Positions 58,401 through 64,000 of a DNA stretch of 64,000 bases are shown one piece after another. How positions within the stretch are numbered: the first letter of the stretch is position 1; the number at the start of each line of letters is the position of its first letter. This DNA comes from Paratinospora sagittata (Eukaryota; Streptophyta; Magnoliopsida; Ranunculales; Menispermaceae). The stretch is from contig CM069603.1 in the NCBI GenBank assembly GCA_035771175.1, positions 15,972,286 through 16,036,285 of the forward strand, read 5' to 3'. Position numbers and translations under genes: made by a program. The notes beneath the pieces were generated by a model that ran no database searches, had not been told where the DNA came from, and saw nothing but the letters and a program-made list of their open reading frames with translations.

Positions 58401-59406
58401 CGTCTTCATCAAGAAATTCTCTGATGGTGATTTTATTATTCATTTGCTTTATGTTGATGATATGTTAATTGTAGGCCAAGATATCGGCAAGATTAACAAG
58501 TTGAAGAAAGAGTTGAGCAAGTCATTTGCAATGAAAGACTTAGGACCCGCAAAGCAAATCCTTGGCATGAAGATTGTTCGTGACAGGAAGAACAAGAGAC
58601 TTTGGCTATCTCAAGAGAAGTATATTGAGAAAGTTTTAGAGCGGTTCAACATGAGCAAAGCTAAACCTGTTAGTTCTCCACTGGCAAGCCACTTCAAGCT
58701 TAATGCGAGCCAGTGTCCTTCAAGCGAGGAGGAGAAATCAGAGATAAGCAAGGTGCCTTATGCATCGGTAGTTGGCAGTCTAATGTACGCTATGGTATGC
58801 ACCAGACTAGACATTGCTCATGTTGTTGGTGTTGTGAGCCGATTTCTATCAAATCCTGGAAAGGAACATTGGACCGCAGTCAAATGGATACTCAGGTATC
58901 TTAGAGGTACTTCTAGTCATTGTTTATGTTTTGGTAATGATAAACATGTATTAGAAGGATTTACAGATTCAGATATGGCTGGCGACGTGGATACGAGAAA
59001 GTCGATATCCGGGTACCTAATAACATTTGCAGGGGTAGCTGTCTCATGGCAATCACGATTACAGAAGTGTATTGCCTTAAGTACCACAGAAGCAGAGTAC
59101 ATTGCAATCACTGAAGGTTGTAAGGAGATCCTGTGGATGAAAAAGTTCCTACAAGAATTGCATCAGAACCAAGAAAATTATGTTCTTTATTGCGACAGTC
59201 AGAGTGCAATTCACCTCAGCAAGAACTCAACCTTCCACTCAAGGTCCAAGCACATCGACGTGGGGTATCATTGGATTCGTGATGTGCTGGAAAATAAACT
59301 GCTGCAAGTTGAGAAGATCCACACTAATGACAACGTGGCAGATATGATGACGAAGTCCCTGACCAGAGAAAAGCTTGCTATCTGTAGAGAGATTGTAGGT
59401 GTGTAG
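55415..59406 (+). pseudogene. gag-pol: Tork copia gag-pol, nearly intact
   Basis: A single polyprotein starting at the ATG at 55415 (MEESTGNMNTSNM). Domains: UBN2-type gag (~15-210), CCHC knuckle at 255-268 (CHHCGKPGHFIREC), protease with DSGA at 316-319, GAG-pre-integrase finger (HKRLGHMS, CVDCNMGKQ), integrase core (FVTFIDDHSR, VRSDNGGEY, QHNGVAERMNR), RT (YKARLVVKGFGQ, LDVKTAFLHGD, LLYVDDMLIV) and RNase H (LSTTEAEYIAI, CDSQSAIHLS, RSKHIDV). Breaks: TAG at 57149-57151 within integrase, TAG TAG at 57482-57487, TAA near 57628, and loss of one A near 58296, just before the SLYGLKQAPR motif, so the RT tail and RNase H continue in another frame (58288-59406). Close relatives are Tnt1-like elements. 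The protein is inactive as it stands. Confidence 0.93.
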
Positions 59407-59422
59407 GAGCCCTGTTCTACAT

Positions 59423-59440
59423 GAGGTGGAGGGGGAGATT
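59423..59440 (+). other. Tork polypurine tract
   Basis: GAGGTGGAGGGGGAGATT directly before the 3' LTR. Confidence 0.9.
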
Positions 59441-59994
59441 TGTTGGGGTCCACCTCAATGTTGGGCGGCCAACAATTCTCTAACGGCCAAACAACGTGGG
59501 CGGCCAGCGGCCAAATGAAAAGTCATTAGTGTCGGCGCCGAAATTGCTGAATTTGAAGAAAAGTTTATATTAAAATATAATTTCTGTATTTACAAAATTG
59601 TCCCTCAATACTCCTATAAATAGAGCCTTAATTTCATTCTTGAAATTCATTCGGAGAGATCTAATTCTAGAGATCTAATTTGAGAGATCCAGAGAGCCTC
59701 AAAGAGAGTTTCTTTGAGAAGAAAAAGTGTGAGCCAATTTGTGAAGTTTTATCCACAAATTGAAGATACATAGGTATTGTATTTTTGTGAGAGATCCACC
59801 GAAGGGTGAAGTTTGTAATCTCATTTTATTATAGTGGAAGTTTCTTAAGCGGCCTACGGGTCCCGTGGTTTTTACCTCATCTTTGGAGGGTTTTCCACGC
59901 TAAAATCTTTGGTGTTATTTTGTTGTATTTTAGTTTGAAAAATTATCCTGGGATTGTGGAATTTATTTCTTTACAACCATCGATTTTTCCAACA
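59441..59994 (+). repeat. Tork 3' LTR
   Basis: 554 bp, same length as the 5' copy with scattered substitutions (for example GTGGGCGG to TTGGGCGG near 59460). Confidence 0.95.
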
Positions 59995-59999
59995 CCATG

Positions 60000-60301
60000 C
60001 ATATCATGTCTGTATGTTCATGGATTTGTTTCACTTTTAGTGATGATTATGTGATGGTTGATATGATATTAGCTCATTGCTCTCCTTTCTTCTTATTAAG
60101 ATCCGTTAGTGCCTACAAGGATTGGAAATTTGACTTTTTTCTACACTTCGATCACTGGAAAATCCGAATTAATTTGGGAACGTTTAATTCAAACATGAAT
60201 TTTTTTTGCAAAAATTCACCAAATCAAATAAGTTTAGAGAATTTTTGCATAGACGCTAAAATATCTAAATTTATTGTAATATATGCTAAAAAATAATATA
60301 A
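60000..60301. other. LTR fragment, right part, and AT-rich junction
   Basis: The first ~125 bp continue the LTR broken at 54659. The rest is AT-rich sequence leading into the LINE, with no gene visible. Confidence 0.4.
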
Positions 60302-62339
60302 GTAGACATTTTTATTATGAATTGGTTAGATGGAATTTCCTTGACTATATGATGAATAAAAAAGGCTTTGGTTCCCGATGGAGAGGATGGATCAAAGGCT
60401 ATCTAACCAATGTATCATTTTTTGTAATCATAAATGGCAGACTTAAGGGGCAAATTCCAGGGTTCAAGGGGCTTTAGGCAAGGCGATCCACTTTCACCCT
60501 TCCTTTATACACTGGTTGTTGATGTCATTGATGGAATTCTTCATAAAGTGAAGGAAAAGGACCAGGTAAATGGTTTTAGAGTGGGCAAAGAAAACATTCA
60601 GATTTCTCACATCCAATTTGCAGATGATTGCATCTTTTTTGTAGAGAACAATGGTTTTAGGCTTTTATCTTGGACAACACATGAACGTTATACAAAGTTT
60701 TTGTTTTATATCCGGCTTGAAAGTCAATCTTCTCAAGAGTCAAATTATGGGAATCAACATTGACGAATATGATGTTGAGGCGATGGTTCGAAGGCATGGT
60801 TGTTTTGGCAAATGTTGGCCTTTAAAATACCTGGGTGTTCTACTACGGGGAAATCCTATGAAACTATCTTTTTGGGAACCAGTTATCCATACAATATCTA
60901 AACGAATTAAAGGGTGGAAAAGGGGGTGTTCTTATCTAAAGGGGGTAGAGTGGCACTCTTGCATTTAGTCCTAGAAGCAATCCCAACCTATTTCCTTTCA
61001 GTTTTCCAGATCCCCAAATGTGTTGCTAACATCATTGAACAACTCATGAGAAACTTTTTGTGGAAGGAGCAGGATAGAACCAAGGGTATGCACCTAGTCA
61101 ATTGGGAACCGGTTACACAGTTTGGATTTTGGTGGACTAGCAATCGGTGATCTGATTAATAGAAATAAAGCACTTGCTGGTAAATGGCTTCGGAGATTCA
61201 TGTGTGAACACGATGCACTTTGGACTAGAGTCATTAAAATTCATCACCGTTTGCTTGAGAATGCCAAGGATGCTAGTGTCTCTCCAAGGGCCACCTTTAG
61301 AAGTCCCATCTACCCTACTTGTCCTAACACTAGACTTAAACTTGGCCAAGGACATCTAATTCATTTTTGAGAAGATGTCTAGTGTGGTAGCACCAACTTC
61401 ATGGAGCATTTCCCTTACCTCTTCTCTTTATCCACCTTCATAATAACCCTAACTTTTCTTTTATATTTATGGATCGGGCTAGTTCTAATGGCAGCATGAA
61501 TTGGAACTTCCATCTCCGTAGGAATGCCTCCCCTAGAGCCTTGGCCAAAATTACCTCAATCATTGAATGCTACGCACCATGCATACTTTCATCTAAGTCT
61601 GATAGAGTAATCTGGTTGGGTGACGATTCTGGCTCATTCTTCTTTAAATCAATCTTTCAATTACTCTCAAACTCTACCTCATCCGCCCCATTTGCACCAT
61701 CAAAGTTTATTTGGAAAGCTCATGTACCATCTAAGGTCAAGATTTTGGGCTGGTAGGCGGCTCACAATAAGCTTAATTGCGCAGATATTGTTGACCGAAA
61801 ATTCATTCTATGTGCTTTTCTTAGAGTTGGTGTTGTTTGTGTAGGAATTGAGCGGAGTCAACTGATCACATCCTCGTCAGATGTGAGTTCACGTTGAGGA
61901 TTTGGGACAGATGATCTTTGCTTCTACCCGCTATGATTCTTCCAAATGCAACCGCGCCTTTTTCATTCCCCGATAGCAACGATTTAAAGTCACGCCTTTG
62001 GGATTACTGGAGAAGGGTTTTTTCTTCTTTTTTTTCCTTTTTTTTCTTTTTTTGAAATCATATGGTGTATATGGATAAAAAGAAACAATAGAACTTTTAA
62101 TGATAAATGTAATAGAATAAGTAGGGTTTGGGAATCTTCTCTCTTTAAGTTTTCATCCTGGGTAAGAAATTGTAAGTTGTCACTTGGGTATGGGGTGGGG
62201 GATTGGTCACGGAATTGGTCTTCCATTTTGGACAGTTTGTAAGGCCTTCTTGGGACTCCTCGTCCCTAGTTGGCTATTTTTGCTCTAATTATTATTATAA
62301 TACAATGCTTTATGTTTCTTGTCAAAAAAAAAAAAAAAA
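60302..62339 (+). pseudogene. 5'-truncated L1-type LINE ORF2 (RT and zf-RVT)
   Basis: Fragments in order on the plus strand: RT segment (RWNFLDYMMNKKGFGSRW, VIINGR), a frameshift at ~60470, RQGDPLSPFLYTLVVDV with the FADD catalytic motif (FADDCIFF, ~60620), SGLKVNLLKSQ (~60710), PLKYLGVLLRG (~60820), GRVALLHLVLEAIPTYFLSVFQIP (~60945), GGLAIGDL (~61128) and a zf-RVT-like region (SFFFKSIFQLL, SKFIWKAHVPSKVKILGW, 61625-61756). The frame shifts at least five times. The endonuclease and ORF1 are absent, as is usual for a truncated LINE copy. The 3' end is 16 A at 62324-62339. A target duplication was not found. Confidence 0.82.
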
Positions 62340-62826
62340 TTCCATGAATGACTTAACAAAATTAATCTTGTTATGGGCTAATGAGATTTGAAATGGTGGC
62401 TTTTGATCTTAATTTATTTTCAATGTTTTGATTTTCAATTCCATGGTGGCTTGGTCCTAGACTATATAATTTGCTAGTTTGACATTATACATAGCTTAAT
62501 TTATTAGCTTATTATAAAATGTATTGCTTTTTCATCTTGTTATAAGGATTTAAAAAAAAAAATGGCTTTGGGAACTTTTCGAATGTATTTATAAGTTTTT
62601 ATTTCATTTTAGCTTTTTTTCTTTACTTTTAGTTTTCTTGTTTCCTTTTTTTGTTTTATCCATAAGGCATATCCCATAAAATTTCATAATTTGTTAGGTT
62701 GTTAGATTATTGTTTTTTTATTGCTATATTTGTTAATTAAATTAATAATGGTGCATAGCTTTGGTAATTCTTTTACCTTTTGTTGATGAAATTGTAGAAT
62801 TATAGAGAGATTTATGTTTGAGGATC
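62340..62826. other. AT-rich spacer
   Basis: Poly(T)-rich DNA, no gene or repeat recognised. Confidence 0.6.
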
Positions 62827-63098
62827 TGTTAGCAATATTAGGGGCTAATATCGAGGAGATCTACAGCTAACAGATCAGTTTTTTCTTATCCCATGATTTT
62901 AGGAGATTTGGTAGTCTGTTACCAAATCCGTAGATATAAGTTTCCTGTTTTATAGCTTTCAGTTTTAGATAGTTCTGATTTCCTTTCTAGATTAGCTGTA
63001 AATATCCCTAAAATAGATGAGCATTATCATCTATATAAAGAGGGGCCTGTAACCTTCTTTTTGATATAGTGGAATATTACTCTTTCCTTCCACAAACA
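62827..63098 (+). repeat. 5' LTR of a copia element running off the window
   Basis: TGTTAGCAATATTAGGG to CCACAAACA, 272 bp. A TATA box (CTATATAAAG, near 63031) and an immediately following primer-like site support it. The preceding pentamer GGATC would be the target duplication; its partner is outside the window. A short dyad (CTGTTAGC facing GCTAACAG, 62826-62874) lies at the start. Confidence 0.8.
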
Positions 63099-63101
63099 AG
63101 A

Positions 63102-63111
63102 TGGTATCAGA
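63102..63111 (+). other. Copia primer-binding site
   Basis: TGGTATCAGA, three bases after the LTR. Confidence 0.75.
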
Positions 63112-63138
63112 AGAATCTCTGAACAATAATTCCCTCAT

Positions 63139-64000
63139 ATGACAAAATACGGGAAACGTGATTCAAGAGCTACCGTTTCCCAAATCACCTCCAATCAGGA
63201 AGCCATGGCTTCCAACAATGATAGTAACCTCATGCCCATTACAGGACACAAACTGAATGGGAACAACTATCTCCAATGGTCCCATTCCGTAATGATGTTC
63301 ATATGCGGAAAGGGCAAAGAAGGACGAGGCAACCTTGCTTCCATGGATGAACAACCTCCACCCGAACCAACTCCCTTCAGCAAGGAACAGATAGAGATCT
63401 TGCAGAAAATGTTCAGCCAATCCTTGCCTGCACCAGCTCCCACTGTGGTTGGTACCGGATCCCTGGCACAAAAAGGTAATTTTTTAAGTGCTCTAAATGC
63501 TAACAAGGAGAGGCTCAGTCCATGGATTATAGACTCAGGAGCTTTTGATCATATGACTGGAGATGAGAACCTGTTTTCAACTTACACCCCAAGCTATAAA
63601 AATTTAACTGTGCGAATAGCTGATGGGTCACTCTCAAAGGTGGCTGGTACAGGCTCGGTTCAAATTTCAGAGAACATCACTCTTGATTCTATTCTACTTG
63701 TACCAAAATTAAATTGCAATTTACTGTCCATTAGTAAACTCACTCGGGATCTCAACTGTGTTACTAAATTTGGCTCAAATCTGTGTGAATTTCAGGTCTT
63801 GGACTCGGGGAAGACGATTGGCAGTTCTAAGATGTGTTCAGGGCTCTATCTTCTAGAGGTTAGTGATCTTCCTCAAGGAGCAATTCATCAATCAGATTGT
63901 TCAGTGTCTAGAAGTCTTATTTCTTTGTCTGTGAGTCAGTCTAATAATGATAGTGCAATTATGTTATGGCACTATAGGTTAGGTCATCCAAATTTCTTGT
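63139..64000 (+). CDS. pol: Copia polyprotein, 5' end, with most of Gag deleted in frame
   Basis: The frame starts at the ATG at 63139 and stays open for 287 codons to the window edge, so the product is partial. Residues ~33-60 keep the gag start common in this group (LNGNNYLQWSHSVMMFICGKGKEG). The sequence then passes directly to a linker (PFSKEQIEILQKMFSQ) and the protease (PWIIDSGAFDHMT). A pre-protease/INT linker follows, and the GAG-pre-integrase finger begins at the edge (LWHYRLGHPN). The rest of the capsid domain and the CCHC knuckle expected between residues 60 and 85 are missing, yet the frame is kept. The element at 41231-45745 shows the same lack of Gag. Integrase, RT and RNase H should follow outside the window. 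Confidence 0.82.
   Translation, partial: MTKYGKRDSRATVSQITSNQEAMASNNDSNLMPITGHKLNGNNYLQWSHSVMMFICGKGKEGRGNLASMDEQPPPEPTPFSKEQIEILQKMFSQSLPAPAPTVVGTGSLAQKGNFLSALNANKERLSPWIIDSGAFDHMTGDENLFSTYTPSYKNLTVRIADGSLSKVAGTGSVQISENITLDSILLVPKLNCNLLSISKLTRDLNCVTKFGSNLCEFQVLDSGKTIGSSKMCSGLYLLEVSDLPQGAIHQSDCSVSRSLISLSVSQSNNDSAIMLWHYRLGHPNFL

Larger units (their letters stand above)
54660..59994 (+). mobile_element. Tork-type Ty1/copia retrotransposon
   Basis: Length 5335 bp, with 554-bp LTRs (54660-55213 and 59441-59994, TGTTGGGG...CCAACA), an exact CCATG target duplication (54655-54659 and 59995-59999), a primer site (55217-55228) and a polypurine tract (59423-59440). I counted roughly a dozen LTR differences, which suggests an age near one million years at common plant rates. 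Coding capacity is complete apart from a few stops and one frameshift. Confidence 0.95.

Overview
The window is a transposable-element-dense stretch of a flowering-plant nuclear genome. Evidence: Ty3/gypsy and Ty1/copia LTR retrotransposons primed by initiator-Met tRNA, L1-type LINE remnants, a hAT-type MITE, Helitron-like and SINE-like ends, and one spliced host gene end encoding the C-terminus of pyridoxamine/pyridoxine 5'-phosphate oxidase (plant PDX3 type). Nothing prokaryotic is present: no operons, Shine-Dalgarno sites or CRISPR array. Most short open frames fall inside LTRs or in shadow frames.

Layout. 1-6475: a head-to-head array of tRNA-like repeat units, split by a non-autonomous LTR element (1194-6406) whose only ORF (3458-4951) resembles the 'putative plant transposon protein' family. 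6476-18793: a pile of old LTRs and gag scraps (Athila-like LTR, SIRE-like copia LTRs on both strands), ending in a ~966-bp tandem repeat. 18794-33345: a decayed Athila-like gypsy element on the minus strand. Its reverse transcriptase gene is split by a complete Del/Tekay-type chromovirus (20027-30619) with nearly identical 2845-bp LTRs, a CCCAC target duplication and one uninterrupted gag-pol frame. 33346-34137: the tandem repeat resumes. 34138-39277: a chromovirus-like LTR containing a second, related solo LTR (34425-37207, TSD GACAG). 39278-41230: AT-rich spacer with a Helitron-like and a SINE-like element. 41231-45745: a decayed copia element on the minus strand with intact ends (TSD AAATC) but no gag capsid. 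46615-48007: the last four exons of PDX3 on the minus strand. 48008-53182: host spacer or intron with LINE remnants, a 511-bp hAT MITE and a perfect snap-back hairpin. 53183-60124: an LTR fragment split by a nearly intact Tork-type copia element (54660-59994, TSD CCATG). 60302-62339: a 5'-truncated L1 LINE with poly(A). 62827-64000: the 5' end of another copia element running off the window.

How the parts relate. The insertions can be ordered: tandem repeat, then Athila, then Tekay; chromovirus-like LTR, then solo LTR; LTR fragment, then Tork. The Tekay element is the youngest and the only autonomous candidate. The gag-only element at 1194-6406 would need another element's enzymes. A theme across unrelated LTRs is an array of short palindromes or dyads with a CG or GC core on the U3 side of the TATA box. 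Two SIRE-like LTRs also share a second array of small stem-loops in the presumed transcribed leader. These arrays are the least conventional signal in the window.
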